From assembly GCF_024171815.1 (NCBI RefSeq), contig NZ_JAMTCJ010000001.1:1302001-1366000 (forward strand): a stretch of DNA of 64,000 nt. The letters run 5' to 3'. The notes beneath the pieces were generated by a model. It was not told the origin of the DNA, ran no database searches, and saw nothing but the letters and a program-made list of their open reading frames with translations. Shown here in pieces: positions 47,581-57,544 of the stretch. The position numbers and the translations under genes are program-made. Numbering within the stretch: the first letter of the stretch is position 1; each line of letters starts with the position of its first letter. This stretch comes from Williamsia maris. GTDB taxonomy: Bacteria > Actinomycetota > Actinomycetes > Mycobacteriales > Mycobacteriaceae.

Positions 47581-49260
47581 CTACGTCGTGACGATGGACG
47601 CCCCGGGAATCGCGTCGAGCAGCTTGCGCGTGTAGTCCTGCGACGGGTTGTCGAACACCGCGTCGGTCGTGGACTGTTCGACGACCTTGCCCTGCTCCAT
47701 GACCACCACGTTGTCGGCGATCTGCTTGACGACGGCCAGGTCATGGGTGATGAACAGGTACGTCAGGCCCAGCTCGCCCTGCAGGTCGTTCAGCAGACCG
47801 AGGATCTGCGCCTGGACCAGCACGTCGAGCGCCGAGACCGCCTCGTCGCAGATGATCAGCTCGGGATCGAGCGCCAACGCGCGCGCGATGGCCACACGCT
47901 GTCGCTGGCCGCCGGACAACTCGTTGGGAAAGCGCTTCATCACCGACGACGGCAGCGCCACCTTGTCCAGCAGATCCCGGACACGGGCCTCGCGCTCCTT
48001 CGACGACCCGATGCCGTGGATCCGCAGCGGCTCCTCGATGACCCGGTAGATCGAGAACAGCGGATCGATCGACCCATACGGGTTCTGGAAGATGGGCTGC
48101 ACCCGTCGCCGGAACGCCAGGGCGCGCTTGCCCTTGAAGCTCGTGACGTCGTCACCGTCGAAGGTCACCGACCCGCTGGTCGGAGGGAGCAACGCCAGGA
48201 CCATCTGTGCGACGGTGGATTTGCCCGAACCGGACTCGCCGACGATCGCGGTGGTGGTGCCGCGGCGGATGGAGAACGAGACGTCGTCGACCGCGGTCAG
48301 CGTCTTCGATTTCCACGGCGCGCTGCCGCGGATGGGGAAGACCTTGGTGAGCTTGTCGACCACGAGGACCGTCGGGTCGGCCGCGACCGGCTTGATCTCG
48401 TCAGCGACGTCGACCGCCTGCTCCACGATCTCCGCGCGAGCGGCCTTGGCCGTCAAGCGCTTCGACGCCAGCGACGGGGCCGAGGCCACGAGACGCTTGG
48501 TGTACTCGTGCTGCGGGTCGCGCAGGATCTCGCGCGCCGGACCGGACTCGACGACCTTGCCGCGGTACATGACCACGAGGTGCGACGCGCGCTCGGCGGC
48601 GAGACCGAGATCGTGGGTGATCAGCAGGACCGACGTGCCCAGTTCCTTGGTCAGACCCTCGAGATGGTCGAGGATCTGCCGCTGCACCGTGACGTCGAGT
48701 GCGGAGGTGGGCTCGTCGGCGACGAGCAGCTTCGGCCGGCACGCGAGGCCGATGGCGATCAGCGCGCGCTGGCGCATACCGCCGGAGAACTCGTGGGGGT
48801 ACTGGTTCATCCGCGACTCGGCGTCGCGCATACCGGCCTCGGTCAGCAGCTCCGCCGCGCGCTTCTTGGCCGCGGCCCCCTTGGCGACGTTGTTGGCCTC
48901 GAGTGCCTCACGGACCTGGAAGCCGATTTTCCACAACGGGTTCAGGTTCGACATCGGGTCCTGCGGCACCAGGCCGATCTCAGACCCCCGCAGGGCGTCG
49001 ATGTCCTTCTTCGACGCGGTGGTCAGCTCCTGGCCGTCGAAGCTGATGCTGCCCGAGGTGACGTGCCCGGTGCCCGGCAGTAGGTTGAGCACCGCGTTGG
49101 CGGTGGTCGTCTTGCCGGATCCGGACTCGCCCACGATCGCGACGGTCTGGCCGGGATAGATCGTCAGGCTGACGCCGGAGACCGCTTCGGTGTCGCCGAA
49201 GGAGACCGCGAGGTCGGTGACCTTCAGCAGTGGTGTGGCGTCGGTGTTCTGTTCGCTCAT
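47581..49260 (-). CDS. dppD: Dipeptide ABC transporter ATP-binding protein, two fused ATPase domains (DppD)
   Basis: A 559-residue fusion of two ABC ATPases. The first has AIVGESGSGKTTTANAVLNL, SGGMRQRALIAIGLA and LLVADEPTSALD; the second (from about residue 300) has AIVGESGSGKSTVAQMVLAL, LSGGQRQRVAIARALA and LIICDEAVSALD. Together they replace the separate DppD and DppF of other bacteria, as in Rv3663c. They energise uptake of oligopeptides through DppB/DppC. The ATG at 49260 overlaps dppC by 4 bases; the open frame beyond is a shadow. Confidence 0.95.
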   Translation of the reverse strand: MSEQNTDATPLLKVTDLAVSFGDTEAVSGVSLTIYPGQTVAIVGESGSGKTTTANAVLNLLPGTGHVTSGSISFDGQELTTASKKDIDALRGSEIGLVPQDPMSNLNPLWKIGFQVREALEANNVAKGAAAKKRAAELLTEAGMRDAESRMNQYPHEFSGGMRQRALIAIGLACRPKLLVADEPTSALDVTVQRQILDHLEGLTKELGTSVLLITHDLGLAAERASHLVVMYRGKVVESGPAREILRDPQHEYTKRLVASAPSLASKRLTAKAARAEIVEQAVDVADEIKPVAADPTVLVVDKLTKVFPIRGSAPWKSKTLTAVDDVSFSIRRGTTTAIVGESGSGKSTVAQMVLALLPPTSGSVTFDGDDVTSFKGKRALAFRRRVQPIFQNPYGSIDPLFSIYRVIEEPLRIHGIGSSKEREARVRDLLDKVALPSSVMKRFPNELSGGQRQRVAIARALALDPELIICDEAVSALDVLVQAQILGLLNDLQGELGLTYLFITHDLAVVKQIADNVVVMEQGKVVEQSTTDAVFDNPSQDYTRKLLDAIPGASIVTT

Positions 49261-50222
49261 CGGGTGCGCGCCTTGGGGTCGAGGGCGTCGCGCAACGCGT
49301 CGCCCATCATCATGAAGCTGAGCACCGTCAGGGCCAGCCCCACAGCGGGATAGAGCAGGATCGGGTTGCCCGAGCGGAGCAGGCTCTGCCCCGCCGAGAT
49401 GTCGATCCCCCAGGACACGCTGGTGGCCGGCAGTCCGATGCCGAGATACGACAGCGTCGCCTCGGTCACGATGAACACACCCAGGGAGATGGTGCTCGTG
49501 ACGATGACCGGGCCGAGCGCGTTGGGGATCACGTGGTTGAACAGCGTGCGCACCCGCGACGAGCCCAATGCCTGTGAGGCGGTGATGAACTCGTTGTTGC
49601 GGATCGAGATGGTCGCACCGCGGGCGATACGGGCTATCTGTGGCCAGCCGAAGACCGCGAGGATCGTGACGACGGTCCAGACGCTGCGGGTGGTGAACAT
49701 CTGCATGATCACGATCGCGGCCAGGATCAGCGGCAGCGCGAAGAAGATGTCGGTCAGACGCGAGATGATCACATCGAGCCACCCGCCGAAGAACCCGGCG
49801 AACACGCCGAGCAGACCACCGACGACGAACGCGATGAGCGTGGTGCAGACGCCCACGACCACCGACGCACGTGCGCCGTACATGGTGCGGGAGTAAATGT
49901 CACAGCCCTGCAGGTCGGTACCGAACCAGTGGGCACCGCTGGGCTTGAGGAGGCTGTCGGCGCCGATGCACTGACGGGGGTCCTGGTGCGCGAACAGCCC
50001 GGGGAACAGACACACCAGGATGACGAACAGGATCATCACCGCGGAGATGATGAACAGCGGGCGGCGACGCAGGTTGCGCCAGGCGCCCTTCCAGAAGCCC
50101 GCCGAGGCGGTCGAGTCGTCGACCGTGTCGACGGCGAGCACCTCGGTGGCGTCCGGGCCGGCGACGAACCGAGCCTGGCCGGCGCGCGCGCCGATGGGCA
50201 TTTCCGGGGTGGGGTCAGGCAT
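49257..50222 (-). CDS. dppC: Peptide ABC transporter permease DppC
   Basis: A 321-residue protein with an N-terminal OppC-type segment (GAWRNLRRRPLFIISAVMIL) and a binding-protein-dependent transport domain with six membrane segments. The EAA loop is ITASQALGSSRVRTLFNHVI followed by PNALGPVIV. It forms the membrane channel with DppB. It overlaps dppB by 8 bases and dppD by 4. Confidence 0.94.
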   Translation of the reverse strand: MPDPTPEMPIGARAGQARFVAGPDATEVLAVDTVDDSTASAGFWKGAWRNLRRRPLFIISAVMILFVILVCLFPGLFAHQDPRQCIGADSLLKPSGAHWFGTDLQGCDIYSRTMYGARASVVVGVCTTLIAFVVGGLLGVFAGFFGGWLDVIISRLTDIFFALPLILAAIVIMQMFTTRSVWTVVTILAVFGWPQIARIARGATISIRNNEFITASQALGSSRVRTLFNHVIPNALGPVIVTSTISLGVFIVTEATLSYLGIGLPATSVSWGIDISAGQSLLRSGNPILLYPAVGLALTVLSFMMMGDALRDALDPKARTR

Positions 50223-51141
50223 AACGGATCCTCGGATCGATGACGGCGTAGAGGAGATCGACCGCCAGGTTTGCGATGAGGTAGATCAGGACCAGCACCG
50301 TGACGATGGATACCACCGTCGGCGCCTCGCCGATCTGCACACTGCGGAACACGGTCTGGCCGATCCCGTTGATGTTGAAGATCCCCTCGGTGACGACGGC
50401 ACCGGCCATCAGAGCGCCGAGGTCGGCGCCCAGGAAGGTGACGACGGGGATCAGCGAGTTGCGCAGGATGTGGACGGTGACGACACGCGGACGCCCCAGT
50501 CCCTTCGCGGTCGCGGTACGTACGTGGTCGGCGGTGGCGTTCTCGGCGACCGATGAACGCGTCAGCCGCAGCACGTAGGCAAAAGACCCGGACGCCAGCA
50601 CAATCGCAGGCAGCACCAGATTCGAGATCCCGTCGTTGCCGCCCACCGTCACCGGCGCGAGGCCCCACTTGACGCCGATCACGAACTGCGCGATGAAGCC
50701 GATCACGAAGATCGGGATGGCGATCACGATGAGGCTGATGACCAGGACACTGCTGTCGAACCAGCCGCCCTTGCGCATACCGGCGATGACACCGAACACG
50801 ATGCCGAACACGGCCTCGAAGATCAGCGCCATGACGGCGAGGCGGATCGTCACCGGGAAGGCCTGCTGCATCACATCGAGCACCGGACGCCCCGAGAACG
50901 ACGTCCCGAAGTCGAAGGTGAAGATGCCCTTGAGGTACAGCCAGTACTGGGTGAAGAAGTTGTCGTTGAGGTGGTACTGCTCGCGGATCTGATTACGCAC
51001 CGCCTCGGTGAGCGGACGTCCACCGCCAAGCGCCGCGGTGGGGTCACCGGGCAGCTTGTAGACCATGAAGTAGAGGAGCAGCGTCGCACCGAAGAACACC
51101 GGGATCAGCTGCAGGATCCGACGGATGGTGTACCAGACCAT
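50215..51141 (-). CDS. dppB: Peptide ABC transporter permease DppB
   Basis: A 308-residue protein with six membrane segments. It begins MVWYTIRRILQLIPVFFGAT and LLYFMVYKLPGDP, the usual DppB/OppB N-terminus, and has the EAA loop TATAKGLGRPRVVTVHILRN with SLIPVVTFLGADLG. It pairs with DppC. It is separated from the upstream dppA by 84 bases that contain a strong hairpin, which probably lowers permease expression relative to the binding protein. Confidence 0.94.
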   Translation of the reverse strand: MVWYTIRRILQLIPVFFGATLLLYFMVYKLPGDPTAALGGGRPLTEAVRNQIREQYHLNDNFFTQYWLYLKGIFTFDFGTSFSGRPVLDVMQQAFPVTIRLAVMALIFEAVFGIVFGVIAGMRKGGWFDSSVLVISLIVIAIPIFVIGFIAQFVIGVKWGLAPVTVGGNDGISNLVLPAIVLASGSFAYVLRLTRSSVAENATADHVRTATAKGLGRPRVVTVHILRNSLIPVVTFLGADLGALMAGAVVTEGIFNINGIGQTVFRSVQIGEAPTVVSIVTVLVLIYLIANLAVDLLYAVIDPRIRYA

Positions 51142-51173
51142 GATTGGTCACTTTCTCTCAGCGCAGCCATCGG

Positions 51174-51211
51174 CCCCGCGCCCCTCCGACACTGGGCCGG
51201 AGGGGACGGGG
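51174..51211 (-). terminator. Intercistronic hairpin between dppA and dppB
   Basis: CCCCTCCG (51181-51188) pairs with CGGAGGGG (51198-51205), extended after a bulge by CCCCG (51174-51178) with CGGGG (51207-51211). Such hairpins after binding-protein genes commonly act as attenuators or message stabilisers, so the binding protein is made in excess. Confidence 0.65.
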
Positions 51212-51225
51212 TCGAAGGACAGGGA

Positions 51226-52824
51226 CTACTTGGTGATGTTCTCGTAATCCGGCAGACCCGACCACGTGATGGACGCCTTCACACCGGTGTTGACGCCGGC
51301 GTTGTTGACGTAGTCCCACATGGGAATTGCGGGCAGGTCGTTGAGCAGGATCTGCTGCGCCTCCCCGACGACCTTGTACGACGCCTCGGCGCTGGTCTGG
51401 CTCTCGGCCTCACGGACCTTGGCGTCGAACGTGGGGTTGCTGTAACCGGCGTCGTTCGAGCCGCCGCCGGTCACGAAGATCGGCTCGAGGAACTCGAGCA
51501 TCGACGGGTAGTCACCCTGCCAGCCGGCACGGAACGCGGTCTGGATCGTCTTGTCGTTGATCTGCTGCCGCAGCTGCGAGAACGTCGGGATACCTGCACC
51601 CTCGGCGTCGATCTTCAGCGTGTTCTTGATGCTGTTGGCTGCCGCATCGGTCCACTCCTTGTGTCCACCGTCGTAATTGGTGCTGATGACGAACTTTCCC
51701 GACCACGGCGAGATGGCGTTGGCCTGGTTCCAGAGCGCGACGGCCTTGGTGGGGTTGTACTCGAGGTTCGACTCCCCCGGCAGGTTGCCGTCGAAGCCGG
51801 GCAGCGAGGAGGCGGTGAAGTCCTTCGACGGGTTACGTGATCCCTGGAAGATGTTCGTGGTGATCTGCTTGCGGTCGATCGCCATGGAGATCGCCTGACG
51901 CCGCAGCACACCTTCCTGACCACCGAAGTGCGCGAGGCGCTCGGGGATGGTGATGGTCTGGTTCTGTGCGGTGGCCTTGTCGATCGCACGATCTCCCAGG
52001 TCCTGCTTGTACGTACGCAGGGCGCTCGTCGGAATCGTGTCCAGCACGTCGAGGTTGCCCGACTGCAGGTCGGCGTAGCCGGTGTCGAGGCTGGTGTAGA
52101 ACACGAACGAGATGCCCTTGTTCTGCGCCTTGTTCTCACCCGGGTAGTCCGGGTTCGGCACGATGTCGGCCTTGACGTTGTGCTGCCAGGTCTGCAGCTT
52201 GTACGGGCCGTTGCCGACCGGGTTCTCACCGAAGGCCTTGATGTCCTTGAACGCGACATCGGGCAGCGGCTTGAAGGGGGTGAACCCCAGACCCAGCTTG
52301 AAGTCGATCGCGGGCTGCTTGAGCGCCACGGTGAAGGTGTAGTCGTCGACGACCTTGAGGCCGGACATCGTCTTCACGGTCGGGTTCTCCGACGAGACCT
52401 CGTCGTATCCCGCGATCGGCGCGAAGAAACTCTGCTGCTTCTGCGCGTTCGGGGTGTACGCGCCGAAGTTCCAGGCGTCGACGAAGTTGTGCGCCTTCAC
52501 CTCGGTGCCGTCGGTGAACTTCCAGCCCTTTTTGATGGTGATCGTGTAGTTCTTGTTGTCGGTCGTGTCGAGCTTGTCGACCATCGCCGGCTTCGGGTTG
52601 CCGTCGGCGTCGTAGTAGTACAGGCCGGTGAACAGGCGGTCGACGATGCGTCCGCCGCCGTTCTCGTTCGTGGTGGTCGTGATCAGACCCGTCTCGGGCT
52701 CGGATCCGTTGACCCGGATCAGGCTGCTGTCCGAACTCGATCCACCACATGCTGCGAGCACGCCCGCACTGATCACCAGTGCACCGGCCATCGCCGCGAT
52801 TCTCTTCAATCTCACCGCTGTCAT
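51226..52824 (-). CDS. dppA: Peptide-binding lipoprotein DppA (SBP family 5)
   Basis: A 532-residue exported protein. MTAVRLKRIAAMAGALVISA followed by GVLAACGG is a lipoprotein signal with lipobox LAAC. The mature part is a type 5 solute-binding protein (SEPETGLITTTTNENGGGRI; VDRLFTGLYYYDADGNPKPA; YTITIKKGWKFTDGTEVKAH; AISMAIDRKQITTNIFQGSR). It captures peptides, and haem in M. tuberculosis DppA, for DppBCD. It is the first and most distal gene of the operon, with an inverted repeat just upstream. Confidence 0.94.
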   Translation of the reverse strand: MTAVRLKRIAAMAGALVISAGVLAACGGSSSDSSLIRVNGSEPETGLITTTTNENGGGRIVDRLFTGLYYYDADGNPKPAMVDKLDTTDNKNYTITIKKGWKFTDGTEVKAHNFVDAWNFGAYTPNAQKQQSFFAPIAGYDEVSSENPTVKTMSGLKVVDDYTFTVALKQPAIDFKLGLGFTPFKPLPDVAFKDIKAFGENPVGNGPYKLQTWQHNVKADIVPNPDYPGENKAQNKGISFVFYTSLDTGYADLQSGNLDVLDTIPTSALRTYKQDLGDRAIDKATAQNQTITIPERLAHFGGQEGVLRRQAISMAIDRKQITTNIFQGSRNPSKDFTASSLPGFDGNLPGESNLEYNPTKAVALWNQANAISPWSGKFVISTNYDGGHKEWTDAAANSIKNTLKIDAEGAGIPTFSQLRQQINDKTIQTAFRAGWQGDYPSMLEFLEPIFVTGGGSNDAGYSNPTFDAKVREAESQTSAEASYKVVGEAQQILLNDLPAIPMWDYVNNAGVNTGVKASITWSGLPDYENITK

Positions 52825-53260
52825 TCCTTCTCATCGACGTCGTTCGACGCTCGGGATTACCGGCGTCGAACGTTGTGTGACCTCAAACCCACCCCGCGAA
52901 CGGAGGTCCGAAACACCTCGGCAACATTTCGTGAATGTCGCTAAACGGCGCTCGGACCTTCGAGGACATTACCCACCTCACCCGGCCCCGTCTCGCTGAG
53001 TGGGAAATTCGTTGACTCCTACACGTAACGATTGGTAGGAATTGCGACCTTTCGGACAGACATGTCGCTGCAACGGGAATCCAACGTGACTACGCTCACG
53101 ATGGGACGGCCGCGACATCCGATCACTGTGGGTACATCCACGCGTGGCGTGCGCCGTGCCGCCGACAATGATGAGCGGTGCGCGACCCGTACCGAACTGA
53201 ATCTCTGCCGCTCGGGCCTCACCCGCGACGAGCGGCCCCAGAAAGGGTGATTGATCCACC
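52825..53260. other. Divergent promoter region of dppA and acs
   Basis: 436 bases without a credible gene. The inverted repeat CGTTCGACGC (52841-52850) / GCGTCGAACG (52863-52872), 12-base loop, lies 17 bases upstream of dppA and could be an operator or a leader hairpin. The AT-richer stretch 52.93-53.05 kb probably holds the promoters. AAAGGGTGA precedes the acs start. Confidence 0.45.
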
Positions 53261-55234
53261 ATGTCGAGTGCCACAGGGCAGTCCACGCAGGGCTCGCAGG
53301 ACGACATTCCATCGGCCTACCCCCCGCCCCCGGAGTTCGCGGAGAACGCGGTCGCCAAGGCCGATCTCTACGACGAGGCCGAGCAGGACCGGCTCGCGTA
53401 CTGGGCCAAAGAGGCCCGTCGCCTGCAGTGGGACACCGACTTCACCGACACCCTCGACTGGACCGACGCGCCGTTCGCGAAGTGGTTCGTCGGCGGCAAG
53501 CTCAACGTGGCCGCCAACTGCGTCGACCGCCACGTCGACGCGGGCAACGGCGACCGTGTCGCCATCCACTGGGTGGGCGAGCCCGGCGACACCCGCGACA
53601 TCACCTACTCCGACCTGTTGACCGAGGTCAGCCGCGCCGCGAACTACTTCACATCACTCGGCCTCGTGGCCGGTGACCGGGTCGCGGTCTACATGCCGAT
53701 GGTCCCCGAGGCCATCGTGACGATCCTGGCGTGTGCACGTCTGGGCCTGCCGCACTCGGTAGTGTTCGCCGGGTTCTCCGCGGGCGCACTGCGTTCGCGC
53801 GTCGACGACGCCGAGGCGAAGCTCGTCGTGACCACCGACGGACAGTTCCGTCGCGGTCAGCCCGCCCCGCTCAAGGAGGCCGTCGACTCGGCCCTCGGCA
53901 CCGGTGACGACGCCGCGAAGTCGGTCGAGAAGGTCCTCGTCGTCCGGCGCACCGGCCACGACCCCGACCTCACCTGGGTCGAGGGCCGCGACGTGTGGTG
54001 GCACGAGACGGTGGCGAACGAATCCGACTCCCATGCCTACGAGTCGTTCGATGCCGAGCACCCGCTGTTCCTGCTGTACACCTCGGGGACCACGGGCAAG
54101 CCGAAGGGCATCCTGCACACCTCCGGCGGCTACCTGACCCAGGTCAGCTCGACGTTCCACAACGTCTTCGATCACCGGCCCGAGTCCGACGTGTTCTGGT
54201 GCGGCGCCGACATCGGCTGGGTCACCGGCCACAGCTACCTCGTCTACGGGCCGCTCTCCAACGGCGCCACCGAGATCATCTACGAGGGCACCCCGAACTC
54301 CCCCAATGAGCACCGACACTTCGAGATCATCGAGAAGTACGGCGTCACAACGTATTACATCGCACCCACGCTGATCCGCACGTTCATGAAGTGGGGTCGC
54401 GAGATCCCCGACGCCCACGACCTGTCGTCACTGCGTCTGCTCGGCAGTGTCGGTGAGCCGATCAACCCCGAGGCGTGGCGCTGGTACCGCGAGGTCCTCG
54501 GCGCGAACTCGGCACCGATCGTCGACACGTGGTGGCAGACCGAGACCGGCGGGATGATGGTGTCGCCGTTGCCCGGTGTCACGGCCACCAAGCCCGGTTC
54601 GGCCATGAAGCCGCTGCCCGGCATCAGCGCCAAGATCGTCGACGACGACGCCAACGAGGTCGCCCAGGGCGAGCAGGGATACCTCGTCATCGACAAGCCG
54701 TGGCCCGCGATGCTGCGCGGCATCTGGCGGGACAACGACCGCTACAAGGAGACCTATTGGTCGCGGTTCGCGGCGCAGGGCTGGTACTTCGCCGGTGACG
54801 GCGCGCGCTACGACTCCGACGGCGCCCTGTGGGTCCTCGGCCGCATCGACGACGTCATGAACATCTCCGGTCACCGCATCTCCACCTCCGAGGTGGAGTC
54901 GGCATTGGTCAACCACCACGGGGTGGCCGAGGCCGCGGTGATCGGTGCCGCCGACGAGACCACCGGGCAGGGCATCGTCGCGTTCGTCATCCTGCGCGGC
55001 AGCACCGTCGACACCGGCGACGCGCTGATCAAGGAGCTCAAAGACCAGGTGTCAAAGGACATCTCGCCGATCGCCAAGCCGCGTGAGATCTACGTCGTGC
55101 CGGAACTGCCCAAGACCCGCAGCGGTAAGATCATGCGACGACTGCTCAAGGACGTGGCCGAGGGACGCGAGCTCGGGGACACCTCGACCCTCGTCGACCC
55201 GACTGTCTTCGAGAACATCCGCAAGAAGAAGTAG
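53261..55234 (+). CDS. acs: Acetyl-CoA synthetase
   Basis: A 657-residue AMP-forming enzyme. FLLYTSGTTGKPKGILHTSG is the P-loop, TWWQTETGGMMVSPLPG motif A5, GWYFAGDGARYDSDGALWVL and GRIDDVMNISGHRISTSEVE the hinge, and LPKTRSGKIMRRLLKDVAEG contains the Lys that acetylation silences. It makes acetyl-CoA from acetate. The position upstream of the cyclophilin-fold lipoprotein and after the dpp genes matches Rv3667. A strong hairpin follows directly. Confidence 0.97.
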   Translation: MSSATGQSTQGSQDDIPSAYPPPPEFAENAVAKADLYDEAEQDRLAYWAKEARRLQWDTDFTDTLDWTDAPFAKWFVGGKLNVAANCVDRHVDAGNGDRVAIHWVGEPGDTRDITYSDLLTEVSRAANYFTSLGLVAGDRVAVYMPMVPEAIVTILACARLGLPHSVVFAGFSAGALRSRVDDAEAKLVVTTDGQFRRGQPAPLKEAVDSALGTGDDAAKSVEKVLVVRRTGHDPDLTWVEGRDVWWHETVANESDSHAYESFDAEHPLFLLYTSGTTGKPKGILHTSGGYLTQVSSTFHNVFDHRPESDVFWCGADIGWVTGHSYLVYGPLSNGATEIIYEGTPNSPNEHRHFEIIEKYGVTTYYIAPTLIRTFMKWGREIPDAHDLSSLRLLGSVGEPINPEAWRWYREVLGANSAPIVDTWWQTETGGMMVSPLPGVTATKPGSAMKPLPGISAKIVDDDANEVAQGEQGYLVIDKPWPAMLRGIWRDNDRYKETYWSRFAAQGWYFAGDGARYDSDGALWVLGRIDDVMNISGHRISTSEVESALVNHHGVAEAAVIGAADETTGQGIVAFVILRGSTVDTGDALIKELKDQVSKDISPIAKPREIYVVPELPKTRSGKIMRRLLKDVAEGRELGDTSTLVDPTVFENIRKKK

Positions 55235-55241
55235 TGGCACG

Positions 55242-55277
55242 GAGCTCGGCTGCTGACGTGGTTCAGCAGTCGAGCTC
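55242..55277. terminator. Bidirectional hairpin between acs and the lipoprotein gene
   Basis: GAGCTCGGCTGCTGA (55242-55256) pairs with TCAGCAGTCGAGCTC (55263-55277) around a 6-base loop, 15 positions with one G-T wobble. It begins 7 bases after the acs stop and contains the stop codon of the convergent gene. Confidence 0.75.
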
Positions 55278-55778
55278 GACGGTCACGGTGACCGCGCCGG
55301 TGTCCGCGGCCACGACACCGTCGGTGTCGGTGAACCGCCCGAGATCGGCGATACCGGGGAAGTACCCGACGTCGCCGTAGTACAGGACGAGCACCCGGTC
55401 GGGGGCGTAGTAGCCCAGCGTTCCCGGTCCGGGGTCGGCACCGGCGGGCATGCCGGTCATCGGCAGCGCCGGGATCTCCGCGGTCTTCTCGACACGGCCG
55501 TAGTCGGTGGCGTCCGCCGTGATCGGCAGCCGGTCACGCAGCGCACGCGCCGCGGGGCTCGCATTGAGCGACCCCGTCAGCGCTGTCGCTCCGAAGCGGA
55601 TGCGGATCGGGGTGGTGGATGCGTCTGCGTTCGTGCATGTTCGAGGTGTGCCGGCGGCGGGCGTCGACGTGCTCGGGCTCGTCGGGTCGGGTTGCGCGAC
55701 GTCGGATCCAGATCCGGACGCGCACGCGCCGACCGCGAACACAGCGGCAAGAACGGCGGCAGATCCGTTGGCCCGCAG
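55263..55778 (-). CDS. Cyclophilin-like-fold lipoprotein
   Basis: About 171 residues. A short signal sequence (AAVLAAVFAVGACASGSGSD) with lipobox VGAC is followed by a Pro/Ser/Thr linker and a cyclophilin-like domain: IRIRFGATALTGSLNASPAA, RALRDRLPI, LGYYAPDRVLVLYYGDVGYF and PGIADLGRFTD. The function of this family is unknown. No ATG, GTG or TTG lies in the right place in frame; CTG at 55778, just after the upstream SDR stop, is the closest candidate, so the start is uncertain. It converges on acs. Confidence 0.7.
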   Translation of the reverse strand: MRANGSAAVLAAVFAVGACASGSGSDVAQPDPTSPSTSTPAAGTPRTCTNADASTTPIRIRFGATALTGSLNASPAARALRDRLPITADATDYGRVEKTAEIPALPMTGMPAGADPGPGTLGYYAPDRVLVLYYGDVGYFPGIADLGRFTDTDGVVAADTGAVTVTVELDC

Positions 55779-55780
55779 GC

Positions 55781-56548
55781 CTACAGCCCCACGGTCTGGC
55801 CGCCGTCGACCACCATCGCGTGCCCGATGGTGAAGGCAGCGAGCGGCGAACACAGCCAGAGCACCGCGGAGGCGATCTCCTCGGGCCTGCCCATACGGCC
55901 GATGGGCTCCTGGGCGATGACCCGCGCCCGTCCCTCCGGGGTGCCGCCGGAGAACCGGTCCATCATGGGGGTGTCGATGATGCCCGGGCAGATCGCGTTG
56001 ATCCGCACCCCCCGATCGGCGTAGTCGAGTGCGGCGGACTTCGTCATCCCCAGCATCCCGTGTTTGGCTGCGGCATAGGCGCTCTGACCACGGATCCCGA
56101 TCACCCCGGCGCCCGAGGCGGTGTTGACGATCGCGCCGCGACCGTTCGCGAGCATCAGAGGGATCTCGTGCTTCATGGACAGGAACGTGCCGCGGAGGTC
56201 CACGTCGATGACACGGTCGAAGTCGGCGGCGGTGATGTCGGCCAGGGCGGTCACCGGCTGCTCGACACCGGCGTTGTTGAACGCGATGTCGAGGCGACCG
56301 AACTCGTCGACGGTCGCCCTGAGTGCGCTCGCGATCGATTCGGCGTCGGTCACGTCGCAGTACACCGACAGGGCCCGTCCGCCCGCACCACGAACAAGGT
56401 CGGCCGTCTCCTCCGTCGACCCGTCGTCGACGCCGGTGCACACCACCGATGCCCCCTGTTCGGCGAACGCGACGGCCGTCGCCCGACCGATACCGGTACC
56501 GGCGCCGGTGATGAACACGACGCGGTCTGAGAACTGATGATCTGTCAT
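55781..56548 (-). CDS. Classical short-chain dehydrogenase/reductase
   Basis: A 255-residue Rossmann enzyme: [20 protein letters not shown] is the TGxxxGIG loop, NNAGVEQPV the NNAG motif, [20 protein letters not shown] contains catalytic Ser and YxxxK, and [13 protein letters not shown] the substrate loop. The substrate is unknown. It is divergent from an XRE/MmyB-type regulator, a common pairing in actinobacteria, which probably represses it. Confidence 0.9.
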   Translation of the reverse strand: MTDHQFSDRVVFITGAGTGIGRATAVAFAEQGASVVCTGVDDGSTEETADLVRGAGGRALSVYCDVTDAESIASALRATVDEFGRLDIAFNNAGVEQPVTALADITAADFDRVIDVDLRGTFLSMKHEIPLMLANGRGAIVNTASGAGVIGIRGQSAYAAAKHGMLGMTKSAALDYADRGVRINAICPGIIDTPMMDRFSGGTPEGRARVIAQEPIGRMGRPEEIASAVLWLCSPLAAFTIGHAMVVDGGQTVGL

Positions 56549-56648
56549 GTCCCCACCACAGCACCGGATGCGCGCGTGCGGGAGTCCTCCTCGATGGAGG
56601 CACGCACAGGGACCCCCACCACCGCGGATCCCCGACTACCGTCGCAGT

Positions 56649-57542
56649 GTGGGCGTCGACAACAAGGCGGAGGTACGGGATTTCCTGACCTCGCGCCGAG
56701 CCAAGCTCTCGCCCGAGGTGGTCGGGCTCCCCGCCGGGACGAACCGTCGGGTCGCCGGACTGCGTCGCAGTGAGGTGGCCGTGCTGGCCGGGGTCAGCGT
56801 GGAGTACTACACACGCCTGGAACGGGGCTCGATCAGCGGCGCATCCCCGGAGATCCTCGACGCACTGGCGCGTGCGCTGCTCCTCGACGACGCCGAACGC
56901 GCCCACCTGTTCGACCTCGCCCACGCGGCCAGTCCGGTCGCCCGCCCGCCCCGGCGACGCACCACGACGTCGTGGAAGGCGCACGAGAGCCTGCAGTGGA
57001 CGCTGGACGCGATCACCGCCGGACCGGCGTTCGTCCGCAACGGACGCATGGACGTCCTCGCGGTCAACCCGCTCGCGCGAGCCTTCTACGACGAGGTGTT
57101 CGACATGCCGGGGCAGCTGCCGAACATCGCGCGCTACACCTTCCTCGACGAGCGGGCCGCCATCTTCTACCCGGACTGGGACCTGTTCGCCGAGGTCACG
57201 GTGTCGATCCTCCGCACCGAGGCAGCCCGCGACCCGCACAACAAGGAACTACACGACCTCATCGGTGAACTGTCCACCCGCAGTGACGATTTCCGTCGGC
57301 AGTGGGGCAGGCACGATGTCCGCCACCACGGCACCGGCTCCAAGAGCTTCCACCACCGGGTGGTCGGCGAGATGACCCTGGCCTACGAGGGCCTCGAGAT
57401 GGCCGCCGAACCCGGACTCACCCTGACCATCTATGCGGCTGCCCCGGGATCGTCGTCGGAGCAGGCGCTACGTCTCTTGTCCTCGTGGGCGGCAACCGAA
57501 TTCGCCGGCGAGACCGAACAGCGGGCCGCGCACCGCGACTGA
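56649..57542 (+). CDS. XRE family regulator with MmyB-like ligand domain
   Basis: A 297-residue regulator. DFLTSRRAKLSPEVVGLPAG, TNRRVAGLRRSEVAVLAGVS and VEYYTRLERG form the helix-turn-helix; the C-terminal domain (AFVRNGRMDVLAVNPLARAF; DWDLFAEVTVSILRTEAARD; SKSFHHRVVGEMTLAYEGLE) is the MmyB-type ligand-binding domain, thought to bind fatty acids. GTG 56649 fits the family; the frame upstream to 56547 is antisense to the SDR start. It is divergent from the SDR gene and convergent with the merR gene (2-base gap). Confidence 0.9.
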   Translation: MGVDNKAEVRDFLTSRRAKLSPEVVGLPAGTNRRVAGLRRSEVAVLAGVSVEYYTRLERGSISGASPEILDALARALLLDDAERAHLFDLAHAASPVARPPRRRTTTSWKAHESLQWTLDAITAGPAFVRNGRMDVLAVNPLARAFYDEVFDMPGQLPNIARYTFLDERAAIFYPDWDLFAEVTVSILRTEAARDPHNKELHDLIGELSTRSDDFRRQWGRHDVRHHGTGSKSFHHRVVGEMTLAYEGLEMAAEPGLTLTIYAAAPGSSSEQALRLLSSWAATEFAGETEQRAAHRD

Positions 57543-57544
57543 TC

